Of a stretch of DNA of 64,000 bases, positions 11,505 to 23,240 are shown piece after piece. The DNA comes from Chiridota heheva (lineage: Eukaryota; Echinodermata; Holothuroidea; Apodida; Chiridotidae). The notes beneath the pieces are model-generated. The model did not search any database. It was not told the origin of the DNA and saw only the letters and a program-made list of their open reading frames with translations. Position numbers and translations under genes: made by a program. The stretch is taken from positions 487,001-551,000 of the forward strand of contig JAIGNY010000879.1 of assembly GCA_020152595.1 (NCBI GenBank). Reading direction: 5' to 3'. Numbering within the stretch: position 1 is the stretch's first letter; each line of letters begins with the position of its first letter.

Positions 11505-13189
11505 TTACCCATGCAATTTTTCCACTAGTGTGTCAGTGGGATTAACTTACATTTTTGCCCCCCCTTCCTATGCCCCTGCCTTATACCCACTATAATTTTG
11601 GCCTACAGTAGGTACAACCTTTCTTATCTAGTGGGTAGGATCACTTCGTAATTTGGTCAATTTCTTCAAAATATTATCAAATATTATAATATAAATGGAA
11701 TAATGAAATTGGAATTTTGTTCCATGTGCAAATATTTGAAACTTGTTATCAAATTAAAAAGCACATGAAAAGAAAATAATACTTCAAAATATTCCAAATC
11801 TTTCAAAGTTTAAGTTTGTGACTATGTTGAAATTGATTAATACCTGTGAAAAATATGACGCAAAGGGAACAATTGGAATCCTCTTTATAAGCAAATATTT
11901 CAAACTTTTTAACAAATAATTACTTGAATAAAAAAATCTTTACAAAGATTAACAATCTTTAAAAGTTACATTTTTCTTTTGAAAATTCTGCTTAAAAAAA
12001 TAATTTTCCATACTCAAAATTCAGGAAGAGTAATGCAGTATGATAAACACTACAGAACAGTGGCGTATTCAGCTTCTGGTGCCACGGAAGGAGAAGGGGG
12101 GGGGGAGGGGGGGCAAATGGTACAATATTCTTACAAAAATTTGATAGGGGAAAATTCACAACCAAATTGTGGTGATCATCAAAGTTGGGAAAAATTATAT
12201 AGTAATTGCCCGCATATGTTTTCATGGGTGTAGTTGAGAGGGGGGATAAGGGAAGGTGGGGGGTGGGGTAACAACAAGGTGGGGGTATCGACAGGGTCGT
12301 ATGATCCCCAAAAAAGTAAAATGGTAAAATGGTCCAGAAAATACTGAAAGGTTCAAATATTTCCCTCGGTGACCCCCAATCTGAAAGGCTGGCTACACCC
12401 CTGGTTTTGGTTATTGCATACTGGTATATCCAACTACTTACATTTTACTTACAGAATTTCATAAGGGGAGGGGGGGTCTAAACCCCCCTCTAAATATGTA
12501 ACTGCTACAGAACTAAGTAAACAAAGGGTTACTGAAAGAAAACATGAACAAATTGTACTTCTGAGGCACAAATTAGGATTTCAAACATAAATTCACTTAG
12601 ATTACATGCATAGATTTACACTTGGATAACAAGAATATATCAACACTTAGATCACAAACATAGGTTGAACACTTAGCTTACAGACGAATACCACATACAC
12701 GGAATTTGCATAAAGAAAACAAATGAGAAAAAGTAACCCAAAATGCATCTAGATGATTTAAGAGCACCAACTCTGTATACATCAGCCCAGGGGAAACAAT
12801 TGTTAGGAGTTTTACTCTCAAAGTTGGACTATTTTGTTATTCGTGAGCTATGGAAGCTGTCAATTGTACATTCGTCTTCATTCACTGTAAGGGCCAATCC
12901 CTAAATAGAGCCAAGTGAAAGAGAATGAATATTTATGAGCTTTAATTATGGACTTTTAAAATCCCTCCTGGACTTAGCATAAAATATGTTGTGTGGTCAG
13001 TGCACACATGGTGTAGCTATGGACTGTTCTGTTACAGTAAACATTTTAAATTATTTTGAATACGAATGTGAATCAAATATCACCATAATCATCGGAAGTA
13101 ACAACATACTTTAATTTTTTCTCTTCAGGAAATAATATATGGCAATTTTGATTAAACTTAATGGGTTTGTTTGATGTTGGTAGTCATGT
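11505..13189. other. Intron, no gene; repeat debris
   Basis: AT-rich intron. 12055-12420 has G-rich repeat debris (CAGTGGCGTATTCAG..., runs of G, then GGCTACACCCCTGG) typical of an old DNA-transposon remnant. Nothing coding was recognised. Confidence 0.5.
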
Positions 13190-13211
13190 TCAGACTGTAG
13201 TATATACCACT

Positions 13212-13470
13212 AAGCATGATAAACATGATGTCATGGCAAGCCCATTGTTAAGCATGATGTCATGGCAGCCCCATTGGTAAGCATGATGTCATGGCAACCC
13301 CATTGATAAGCATGATGTCATGGCAACCCCATTGATAAGCATGATGTCATGGCAAGCCCATTGTTAAGCATGATGTCATGGCAAGCCCATTGATAAGCAT
13401 GATGTCATGGCAGCCCCATTGGTAAGCATGATGTCATGGCAGCCCCATTGATAAGCATGATATCATGGTG
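13212..13470. repeat. 29-bp minisatellite
   Basis: Nine units TAAGCATGATGTCATGGCAA + CCCCATTGA. It lies in the intron immediately downstream (transcript sense) of alternative exon version 2. Confidence 0.92.
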
Positions 13471-13639
13471 CATGTACGATGCATAAAATATCTCCAAAAC
13501 TTAGGTATTTTAAAATACTTTATAAATAGAGTTTCTCCCAGGACTGTCTAAAGAAAAATCTCTGCCGTAAAAGAGGGAGTACTTCCACAATGTTTTTAAT
13601 AAAGGAGGCAACACACAGCATCTGCGACAAGACACTTAC

Positions 13640-13739
13640 ATTTTGAACAAAGTAAATTCCGAGAGCCCTTGAAGAGTGTGTATATGGGCCAGCGTTTTCC
13701 ACAGATGGCGTGACAAAAGCCTCATGGCCATGCAGTAAA
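13640..13739 (-). CDS. unc-104/KIF1: Kinesin-3 alternative exon, version 2 (divergent)
   Basis: Encodes LLHGHEAFVTPSVENAGPY and THSSRALGIYFVQN. It aligns with version 1 as H-x-H-(D)-E-A-F at the start and Y/F-x-VQN at the end, with identical exon-end bases GTTCAAAAT|GTAAGT. 100 nt: one completing base plus 33 codons, ending in phase 0. The acceptor TTTCCAG is stronger than that of version 1. Including both versions would give an immediate frameshift and stop, as expected for mutually exclusive exons. Function unknown; it replaces a conserved surface segment of the KIF1-type domain. Confidence 0.88.
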
Positions 13740-14963
13740 CTGGAAAGGAACAGAAATATCTAATTTTTTGACATCAAAAGCTATTTTTTTGTTTTTTTGG
13801 CCAAAAGTAAAACAAAAATACAACTTTTTCACTAACTGCATTTTACTGGACATCATTATGGGACAAAAGAAACAAAATACAAAGAAAAAACTCATTCAAT
13901 TACCAAAAGCTGTTTTTATGAGTAAATTTAAAATAGATTTTCTTATTTTTCTGAAAATAAACTTTTAACCTAATCTGACAGCAGGTGCTAATAAAGGAAT
14001 GTTCCATGAATTTACATTTATATGGTAGAGGACAATTAAAAAAATAAATTAGTGGAAAAAACAAAAACATGTTGACATCTTGTTCCGAGTTATTGTATTT
14101 CAAAGATTACACCAGGGTGTTTATAAGTGACCTTGCAGTGTACAATGTGATGTCATAAGAGCAGATCCAAGAGATTTCTTGATTTATTTCAATAAAATCA
14201 AACTTGATTATTCTTTCATTTAGAGTACATTTGCAAGGTATAAAGTGTATATTATACCCCATCTCATAAATTAAACAAGAAAAGTTTCCAATAATTTATA
14301 AAATAGCAATTAATTATCAATTTTGATCTGCAATGACATCACACTTTCCTTTGCACTTTTCAACACACTTAAGAAATCCTGAAATGCAATAACTTCTAAA
14401 CAGAGTGATATATCAACATGGTTTTTTACCATTTTCTTTCATTAATAGCCTCTCCCATATATATGAAAATTCTTGGGAATATTCCTTAAATATTTAGAAA
14501 CTGCTTAGAGTAGTCAAAGTATGACATCAACCATTTTAAGCAATCCTGATTCAACATGTAAATTGCAATATTTTGTCTTCAATGATGAATTTATGTAAGA
14601 TTTGATTTCAAAAGAAACATTTAAATTTCAAGTATTTTGGTAGATTTTGAGATTTGTAGATTTGAATTCTCACGATGTCACCTGGAAATAAACAAGAGAG
14701 GGAAAAAGTCTGGTCAACCATAATGATGTCCAACGATGCAATACACATATCAATGGCATGCAAACTTAAAAATTAACTAAAAAGCAAAATAACGGAAGAA
14801 ATTATTGGACAAAAAATTTCAAAAAATATTGTTGCCGCTAACAAGGTGCATCTGGTTTGATGGTGGTTATCGCAACACGAAAGGAGACAGCAATAGGAAC
14901 GAAACACGTGGCTTCAAGCACGGCAGGCAAGGACCGTCTCCTCACTTGCTCAGCCAAACTTAC

Positions 14964-15054
14964 ATTTTGAACGTGGTAGAAGCCAAGAGGCGGACCTCCA
15001 ACCGTATTCTTCAGCGGTTCTGTAGAGAATGCTTCATCATGACGATGCATGAAA
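14964..15054 (-). CDS. unc-104/KIF1: Kinesin-3 alternative exon, version 1 (canonical)
   Basis: Encodes [20 protein letters not shown] and [10 protein letters not shown], which matches the invariant [14 protein letters not shown]...FYHVQN of KIF1A/KIF1B/UNC-104. 91 nt: one base completes Asn from the previous exon, then 30 codons, ending in phase 0. Acceptor CCATAAG, with a modest pyrimidine tract; donor GTAAGT. A second exon of the same phases and ending lies 1.2 kb downstream (13640-13739), so the two are predicted to be mutually exclusive. Confidence 0.94.
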
Positions 15055-15744
15055 CTTATGGGAGAGAAATCATGGGGTTAAAAATACATGGCGATGTATG
15101 AAAATCACAGGACCAATTTGGTAATTTTGATAAAAAAATTGTCATGAAGTATTTATAAGTCTTGGAGAAAACTTTGTGAGCAGTCGTAGTCACAACACTT
15201 TGACGGAGAACATCTTCCTTTCAATGACAGAGATGTTATAAACTTATATCCTAGCTACCCCAAACTAAGAAAAGCTAAAAACCTGAAAGACAACTCCTTC
15301 AATATCAATGCACTTATTTCCCTCTGTGCATCGCGACTTTCACAACTAAAATTTTCTCTTACTCTAAAAGGTTTTTTTAACATTTAAAGATGCATGGTTT
15401 CAAGCTCTTTTCACTTGAAAATCAAACAAGATGTTTTCACGTACTCGTATTCCTTTAATTTATTTCAAGGAAATAAAGGAAAGTTTGATTTCAACTGAAT
15501 CCAAAACTGATACCTACAGAATAAGCTAAACAAATCAAGGATTTGTTTCTGTCATGAAACTTGTTCAAACTGTACATCAAATATACTTTCTCCTACAAAT
15601 CTTTACACATCTAATAAATTAGTCCCAAATCTAATCAATACAAAAAATAACCCAAATTATATAGCATTGTCAGATTATGTAAGAACCTCTCTCCTATGCA
15701 TTGTAGTGGGTTAAATCCTTGTGAGCCACTAAAGACTCATTTAG

Positions 15745-16020
15745 GCCTATCCCTTGTTTCCCTTGTATCCCTTGTTTAGGCCTATCCCTTGTTTCCATGG
15801 TGTAAGAGGATGGCAGTACATGACTACCACTGGATGGGGCATCAGTCCATGGCAGGTCAACTCCCCAGCAGGCTGGTACTCATTACAGCTGAGTCGGCTG
15901 GAGCAATCAGAAATGAAGCGTCTTGCTCAAGAACAAAACGTGGTAATCAGAGTGAAAATGGACCCCAGGACCTTTGGAATACAAGTCAGATGCTCCATTG
16001 CTGAGCTACCCTGTTTCCTT
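15745..16020 (-). mobile_element. tRNA-derived SINE
   Basis: The minus strand begins AGGGTAGCTCAGCAATGGAG (tRNA A-box region) and CATCTGACTTGTATTCCAAA, then GGTCCTGGGGTCC near a decayed B box. The tail contains the widespread AGTACCAGCCTGCTGGGGAG motif. Interrupted copy; a second partial copy is at 31437-31590. Confidence 0.7.
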
Positions 16021-16456
16021 ATAAATAAGAAATACCGTATTCGACATATTAGGCATCCCTGAAGAGCCTACCAAACGTGTTTTGACAGATAATTAATTTA
16101 TTTTATCAATTTGAAGAACTAAAATAAGTTTTGTTTCATTATTTGCTATTTTGCATCTGACGTTAATTATGTTGTGGTGGTGGGTATTGTGAGGCTAGTA
16201 TTATAGAACCTGTTTACCCAATACAGGTGGAATGGCAAACTGCATGCAACCAGAGCATGGGTGCTTATCAGAAAGAAACTTTGGGCCCCAAAAGTGAGGG
16301 AATTCTATTTTTGTAAGCGCCCTTATTAGTGGAATACGGTAATCCTACATGATATAGCATTGTTAGGGCATAATATGACCTCTCTCCTATGCAATATGCA
16401 TGATCCTAAAATAGCTGTAAAAGTAAGGTTAACAGAAGAGAGAGACAAAAACTTAC

Positions 16457-16643
16457 TTGAATTGGCAGAAGATGTCTGAATACTCAGATGAAATTCCTGA
16501 TGCCTGTAGGACAGTGACGCGGAACGTGAACGTGGCGCCAATCTGGAGGTGTTCCCCGTACTTCATTTCAGAATTGCTAAATGTCTGTAGGGTATCAATG
16601 TCTGTTGTCGTCGCTTCCGTCTCTCGGGCGCATTCTTCAAGGT
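16457..16643 (-). CDS. unc-104/KIF1: Kinesin-3 exon: [24 protein letters not shown]
   Basis: Starts with the divergent linker [19 protein letters not shown] and ends with [19 protein letters not shown] and [12 protein letters not shown]. The latter half is a hallmark of KIF1 kinesins (C2-like beta-rich region). Acceptor TGGCAG, donor GTAAGT. It ends with AA, which becomes Asn with either of the two alternative next exons. Confidence 0.96.
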
Positions 16644-16934
16644 CTGCCATTCAAAGAAGAGGATTATTGTCAAATAAAAAAAACTATCAAATATGAATCG
16701 GCAATTTCTGGAAAATTAAAATACATACTATGTTTAATGTAATAAGCCCCCAAAGCACCCATGCACTCAACATGTCTTGACATATAGTGTAGCCCAAGAT
16801 CACCAAATAATGAACGCTGTTTATGTGTATTTATGTTCCATACCTTTTTGGTATGCTATCCCTAATCCCTGTTAATACGGCGAGAAATAATTGTGGTAAT
16901 AACAAATTTGCACTGTACGCGACTTCCTGGTCAA

Positions 16935-17115
16935 CAGACCTCCGTGATGTAGTGGTTAGTGCTTTGTCCTCACATCCGCACGGCCCAGATTCGTATGTTG
17001 GTGGGTCTGCGACCAGTGAGTTCACAACTGGTTATCAAAGGGCATGGCCATCTTGATATAATGTCCAGCACTGGATGCTTTGGGAATGTTAAACCTTGCT
17101 TATGCTATGATAAAT
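16935..17115 (+). mobile_element. tRNA-derived SINE
   Basis: CCGTGATGTAGTGGTTAGTG is a clear tRNA A-box/D-arm and CAGATTCGTATG sits at B-box distance. It is followed by a non-tRNA body. Independent of the 15745 family. Confidence 0.6.
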
Positions 17116-17813
17116 GATAACCAGGGGCTGATCGATTCAATGCTCCTAGGATTAAAATAGAGTTTCCCTCTTTACAGCCCCCTTGGATTTTCATCCATGT
17201 AAAAAGCCTGCTGGTAAAAACAAGTTTTACCTAAAAATATTTAGAAGTTTAATTGTCGAGCATTCCAAAGTTTCAATTTCTAAAGACTGTTTTTTTCTGC
17301 TCATAAACCTGAGTACAACAGTCCCAACAATGCTTTATTTCGTTCCTACCATGGAGCAAGTACTCATAATCATGTGGTTCCAACACATCAGGAACACAGA
17401 AATCAGAAGCAGAATTGGCATGAACCTCTGGCATCTCTTATCCTCCAAAAGTCACATCTGAGATGTTATGAGTATGGACACTCTTCAGAACTCTGCTGGA
17501 ATGGAAACCAGAGTCTGTGGCAGGGAAGCAAAAGAGGGGAAGATGCAGGACCCGTTGGATGGATTGCGTGATGCTGACGTGGTGGGAAATAAAAAGAATT
17601 TGCAACCTATTGCTCAAAATCGAAAAGAATGGAGGCATGTGCTTGCACAGTTGACGTCGTAGATGCCATGTTACTAGAGTGAGTGAGTGAGTGTGTGAGT
17701 AATGGAGCAAGTTTTCTGTAACCAGCAAAAATTTCTACAGGAATTTATATACTGATCAAAATGGAAGCAAACTGCCCTGCTTTCAAAAAATCATACAACT
17801 GTTAAACACTTAC

Positions 17814-18124
17814 TGCATTCAGAGTTTTCTCGTTGTCCCTCGACGATTCGCAAATTATCCTCTGACAAATCAGATCGAATCACATTTGATATTCCCACGG
17901 TGTTCCTTTTGAATTTTTTGTTGAAGTAATCTTCGTCGTTGAAGGTGATTTTGGCAGTCCCTGATTGGCGGACGCCTGATCCATACTCAACGATGGTTTC
18001 GTCATCCGTTACATGCTGAACTGCGATGCGGAGATAACCTTTGACATCGCCTCTATCATTGACGATGGCTACTCGATGGACGAGTGGGATGGGGGTGAAA
18101 AGGTTGCTCAAGTAGACGAAAGAT
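17814..18124 (-). CDS. unc-104/KIF1: Kinesin-3 exon: FVYLSNL...[13 protein letters not shown]
   Basis: Longest exon, 104 codons. Motifs: [51 protein letters not shown] and LRIVEGQ, each closely matched in KIF1A/KIF1B and UNC-104. This is the conserved KIF1-type domain that follows the stalk. Acceptor TTACCCAG, donor GTAAGT. Ends ENSEC plus one base. Confidence 0.96.
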
Positions 18125-18179
18125 CTGGGTAAAATTAACATAAACAAAAGTGCTGTGTAATACTATATGATGATGATCA

Positions 18180-19120
18180 CGGGCGGCTGTAAGAGATTTT
18201 AGTTGGAGGGGCAAAGCAAATTAGGGGGGGGGGAGAATACGAACATACTTCAAATGATAATTAGCAATTTTTTTGGGGCAATGATGCATGATGTCATCTG
18301 TTTTGTCTGCAATAATTTTATTTCCACTTCAAAACAGCATAAAATCTGACTAGAGCAGTTTCCAAATTTTGACACGAAAACATCATTGGCATATCAAGTT
18401 ATCCTTTAACATTGTTTGAGGATCAGATGCATTTCAAATGTGTGATGTACACAAATTTGTACCATTTCAAGATAACATTTTTTTATCCAATTTTGATAGA
18501 AATGCTTGCTACTTGTAGATAGACCTTTGAGAGGAAGAAGCTCTAATTGCTAGTTTTTAACTTTTATTAACCTAGGATTAATCTAAGCTGTGTAGGTCAG
18601 TCTAAGTTAGTGCTGTCACGATACATCCATTATCATAATGTGCCATTTTCACAGATAAAATGTATAACATGATGAAATAACCATCCTTATGAAGAATGGT
18701 CCATCAATCATTCATGGGTTTTGCACAAAGTCCTCTCAAGCATATAATGTATATTTTTTATTCAGACTCTGCCAAGGACTAATCTGATTCGCATCACTGA
18801 ACAGTAGTTATGTAGCAAGCTACATAAGATGAATAACTTATTGTGTACAGTGTAACAGTAGCTGGTTGCTAACAAGTGAACTGTGAATAGACTATGAAGA
18901 TGTTATCAGATAAGAAGGTATATATTACCCCTGTCTTGTGTACGGTGTAACAATAGCTGGATGCTAGTCAATGAAGTGTGAAGAGTCTCTTGGGGTAAAT
19001 GGTGTGGATAAGCCCTGATTTTGAGACAATCGGGGTGTCGGGATGGAGGGGATCTAAGGGCCAAAAATTCTTAATGTTACACAAAACAAATAAAAAAATA
19101 AAAAATCAGAAACATTTCAA
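18180..19120. other. Intron, no gene
   Basis: Contains repeat debris: GAACAATAGCTGGATGCTA and related motifs occur twice (about 18835-18890 and 18935-18985). Nothing coding seen. Confidence 0.4.
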
Positions 19121-19338
19121 ATGAATGAGATTTTAACAGAATATTTCCAGAAAATCATGATTCCTTTGGGCTTCCTTCAGATCTTAAAATTTAATGGAAT
19201 TTTTTTAGCCCCGAACAGTTTTCAAAAAATAATAATCATAAGATATCGCAATATTTTTGCCCACGATAATCGATATCTGATTGATCAATATCGTGACAAT
19301 CCTAGTCTAAGAGCAAATCACAGAAAAATCACAGTTAC

Positions 19339-19485
19339 CTGCCAACCAATCTAAACCAAGGAAATCTGTCATAGAAAGGGTCACGGCAGGTCATGCTGTT
19401 TTCAAAGCCACTGGCCGACTCTGGAGTGGTGGGCGTGGTGTCTGCTGCACTGTCATACATCTCCCTCATCAACTCCAAACGCTTC
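19339..19485 (-). CDS. unc-104/KIF1: Kinesin-3 exon: [10 protein letters not shown]...[14 protein letters not shown]
   Basis: Encodes [33 protein letters not shown] and [22 protein letters not shown] and [14 protein letters not shown] are KIF1 signatures. The Thr/Ser/Pro-rich middle is the known variable loop of this region. Acceptor CTGCAG; donor GTAACT (non-consensus at positions 5-6). In vertebrate KIF1B an extra alternative exon can follow this point; none was recognised in the 1.2-kb intron here. Confidence 0.95.
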
Positions 19486-19767
19486 CTGCAGTTGACAAAT
19501 AAAAAAGAAAGAAAAAAGGTAATTACAGATGGTTGTCCCTAAGAGTATTCAAAGTAGAACCAAAAGGTACTTGTGCTATTTCAATTACCTTCCAGCATAG
19601 TTTCAACTAAACATTATCACATTTTCAAAATGATTTGACTTAAGACCTATAATACAGTTCTTATTGAGGTAACATGCAATGCTCACCCTCAATTCATTTC
19701 ATTATCAAAACCGAGAGTAAACAAGTGCTTTTGTATGTGTTGATATAGTGCACTGCTTATATTATGA

Positions 19768-20350
19768 TTACACTTTCGCAATGTACTATTACACTTTCGC
19801 AATGTACTATTACACTTTCGCAATGTACTATTACACTTTCGCAATGTACTATTACACTTTCGCAATGTACTATTACACTTTCGCAATGTACTATTACACT
19901 TTCGCAATGTACTATTACACTTTCGCAATGTACTATTACACTTTCGCAATGTACTATTACACTTTCGCAATGTACTATTACACTTTCGCAATGTACTATT
20001 ACTTTCGCCATGTACTATTACACTTTTGCAATGTACTATTACACTTTTGCAATGCACTATTACACTTTCGCCATGTACTATTACACTTTCGCAATGTACT
20101 ATTACACTTTCGCCATGTACTATTACACTTTCGCCATGTACTATTACACTTTCGCCATGTACTATTACACTTTTGTAATGTACTATTACACTTTCGCCAT
20201 GTACTATTACACTTTCGCCATGTACTATTACACTTTCGCCATGTACTATTACACTTTTGCAATGTACTATTACACTATCGCCATGTACTATTACACTTTC
20301 GCCATGTACTATTACACTTTGCAAAATCAACTGTACTATTACACTTTTGT
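19768..20350. repeat. 21-bp minisatellite, 27-28 units
   Basis: Units TGTACTATTACACTTTCGCA + A. The first eleven or so are identical (CGCAATG). From 19998 on units switch between CGCCATG and TTGCAATG/TTGTAATG. 21 is a multiple of three, giving open frames on both strands. It starts about 280 bp upstream (transcript sense) of the exon at 19339-19485. Confidence 0.97.
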
Positions 20351-21206
20351 TAATTGTTCTCAGCACAATCAAGGCCCATTCACTGAATCAGTGATTGTAA
20401 TTTGAGTCTGGGACTGTAAAAATTGACCAAGCATTTAAATTGGACCAAGCATTGAAATTGACCAAACATTTAATACCCAGTATTTCATGGTCAGGTTTTA
20501 AAGCGACCCTAATAGCGTAATGTAACAAATGATGGCTACAATCTTGGACAAAACTATAGGAACACTGAAGCTAGTTTCTTATATCAATCATGTAATTAAC
20601 TACAATATGCAATTTATTTTGTATACTTCATCCCCCTCCCCTGCCCCAATCAATGTTGAATTGAATATACAAACCAAGTTAAAACTGTCTCAACAATGAT
20701 CAACATTTATTTGGGAGGGGGGGGGGCATGATTTATTCTGGGAAAATGAGAAAAATGTCTATATATACAATTTCTTTTGGACAAAATTTCAGATTGACAC
20801 ATAATTTACCATTTATTTATCATTATGCTCTATGTGGAGGGGGCAGGAAAAAATACTCTGATAATTACTTTTATATTTCAAAAAAATTTCATAAAAGTAA
20901 CCTTAAAATTAAATAACATACAACTGATTAATAGATTGACCTTAGATCAAATTATAAACAAAATCACAACAGACTGTGTTTGTAGTTGTAAGAGAAATTG
21001 TTGCAGAATTTGTAACTGCACGTTTGTAGTATTTCTTTCAAAGTGTGTGCATATTTTCCAGTTCTGTACATTTTGACAGTAATCGAGGGGCACTTTTATT
21101 TCTTAAAGAGACACTTTTGTTATTTTTTAGAAAAGTGTGAGGGCACAGGCAAAGGCCCCCTAGTTCCTACACCAATATCTGACCATCAGAAATTATTTTC
21201 CCTTAC

Positions 21207-21361
21207 TTGAGTTTGTCCAGTGACCAGTAGTGTGTAGCACCATTCTTCTTGTCCACCACCTCGACGGCCACCACCGTCCTTGGAAAGGGTCTCTCAAGAA
21301 AGTCCCTGTGCATCAACTCAGGGGTCAAAGGTGAATATAAGGTGTCAGTCAAGAGCACAAA
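21207..21361 (-). CDS. unc-104/KIF1: Kinesin-3 exon: [12 protein letters not shown]...[10 protein letters not shown]
   Basis: Encodes [35 protein letters not shown] and [17 protein letters not shown]. These are highly conserved kinesin-3 stalk motifs. Donor GTAAGG. The 5' boundary is uncertain. The obvious acceptor (CACAG, exon from 21372) adds GTTGAATTCAG, 11 nt, which puts the exon out of frame. The second AG, 11 nt further, gives the in-frame start used here. The family has four more residues (VQFQ) at this point, which would need 12 nt. Confidence 0.9.
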
Positions 21362-21466
21362 CTGAATTCAACCTGTGAAAAATGAATTTATTTGTCAAGC
21401 ACTTTGAGAGTCCTTAATTAATCAATATTCTTCGTCCCCCAAGCATTTAAAGAAATTTCAAATAAG

Positions 21467-21940
21467 CCTGCTTACTCATTAATATGCATGACATCACCAC
21501 TAAAATCAATAAAATCACCATCCGCAAAATCAATAGGGCACATCTGCAGACCATCAGCTATATGTGTACCATATATGACAAGAATCCAATTTATCAGTCT
21601 TAAAATGTCGAGTTTACAAGCTCTTTTCAGCAAAATCATATTTAGCCCTGCAGATTATGCATATTATTGAAAATTAATGTTTTTATACCTTTGAACATGT
21701 ACACACTAACCAATATAATTATACCACATATGAAATAAAACATACTGTACATACAGTTGTTAAAATATGAGTATTTCAAGATTTTTAAATAAGCCCACCT
21801 ACTTATTAATATGCATGCCATAACCATCAAAATCAATAGGGCACATCTCGAGCCCATGGTCTGTAGATGTGTCCTATTGATTTGAGTGGTTTCAAGATTT
21901 GAACTAAAATGGTAAATACCGTCATGGTTCGCATGCCCAT
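21467..21940. mobile_element. Hairpin-ended non-coding element, partial
   Basis: Member of a dispersed family whose body contains ACTCATTAATATGCATGACA, GGGCACATCTRCAGACCAT and GTGTTTACAAGCTCTTTTCA. Ends near GGTTCGCATGCCCATGC. No coding capacity. Other copies: 23981-24400, 29988-30640, 37502-38541, 48273-49622, 55660-55785. Confidence 0.7.
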
Positions 21941-21993
21941 GCAAATTGACACCCATATTATATAACCCGGCAAATTAAAAAAATGGCATCTAA

Positions 21994-23240
21994 CACTAAG
22001 TCCCACATGGCATCCCATGTACCACATGGCATCTCACCCCATGTCCCACATGGCATCCCACATGGCATCCCATCCCATGTCCCACATGGCATTCCTCCAT
22101 ATCTTCCACATGGCATCCCACCCCATGTCCCACATGACATCCCATGTCCCATGTAGCATTCCATCATATGTCCCACAGGGCATCCCATCCTATGACCCAT
22201 GTGGCATTCCACCCAATGTCCCACATCCCATGTACCAAATGACATCCCACCTCATGTCCCACATGACATCCCATGCCTTGTCCCACATGGCATTCCACCA
22301 TATCTCCCACATAGCAAAGCACCATACAGTGTCTCACATGGCATTCCACCATATGTCCCACATGGCACTCCACGCTATGACCCACATAGATCCTATCCTA
22401 CATGTATGTCCCACATTAATCCAACCATATGTACCACATGACATCCCTCCCTATGTCCCACATGGCATCCCTCCCTGTGTCCCGCATCAGTGGCTTCCCA
22501 CCTGATGTTCCACATAGCATCCCACCATATGTTCCACATGGTATCCCTCCTAATGTCCCAATGACATCCTACTTAATGCCCCACATGGCATCACATCCCA
22601 TGTCCCACATCCCCATGGCCTCCTACCCTATGTCCCACATAGTCTCCTACCCTATGTCACACATGGTATCCTACCTTATGTCACACATGGTATCCTACCT
22701 TATGTCACACATGGCATCCCAACCTATGTCACACTCTGTGTTACTTGTGGCATCCCACCATATCCCACATGGCATTCTACCCTGTTCCACATGGCATCCC
22801 ACCCCATGTCCCACATGGCATCCCATTCCATGTCCCACATGGCATCCCACCCCATGTCCCACATGACATCCCATAGGCTCCATAAGAAGTCTGATCCTAG
22901 CTATCACAGTCCCTGATTGAGCAAACTATGTATGAAAGTGTCAGTTGTTGAAATGGGGTTAGACGCCATGTCCCACATGACACCCCATGTCCCACATGAC
23001 ATTCCATCCCATGGCAATCCACCCTATGTCCTGCATGGCATTCCACCACATATCCTACGTGGCATTCCACCCTGTTCCACATGGCATCCCACCCCATGTC
23101 CCACATGGCATCCCACCCCATGTCCCACATGGCATCCCACTCCATGTCCCACATGGCATCCCACCCCATGTCCCACATGGCATCCCACCCCATGTCCCAC
23201 ATAGCAACCCACCCTATGTCTAACATGACATTCCATAAGC
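21994..23240. repeat. 24-bp hairpin-unit minisatellite with duplicated flank
   Basis: Units CCCACATGGCATCCCACCCC plus ATGT, about 45 copies, each containing CCATGTCCCACATGG, a 6-bp stem with a CCC loop. The array is in two blocks (21994-22870 and 22965-23235). Each block is followed by the same unique segment beginning CTCCATAAGAAGTCT and ending AAAGTGTCAGTT (22874-22945, 23238-23310), so block plus flank was itself duplicated. Confidence 0.93.

Noticed and set aside
19689-20405. Frames of 200-227 codons on both strands
   Set aside because: By-product of the 21-bp array.
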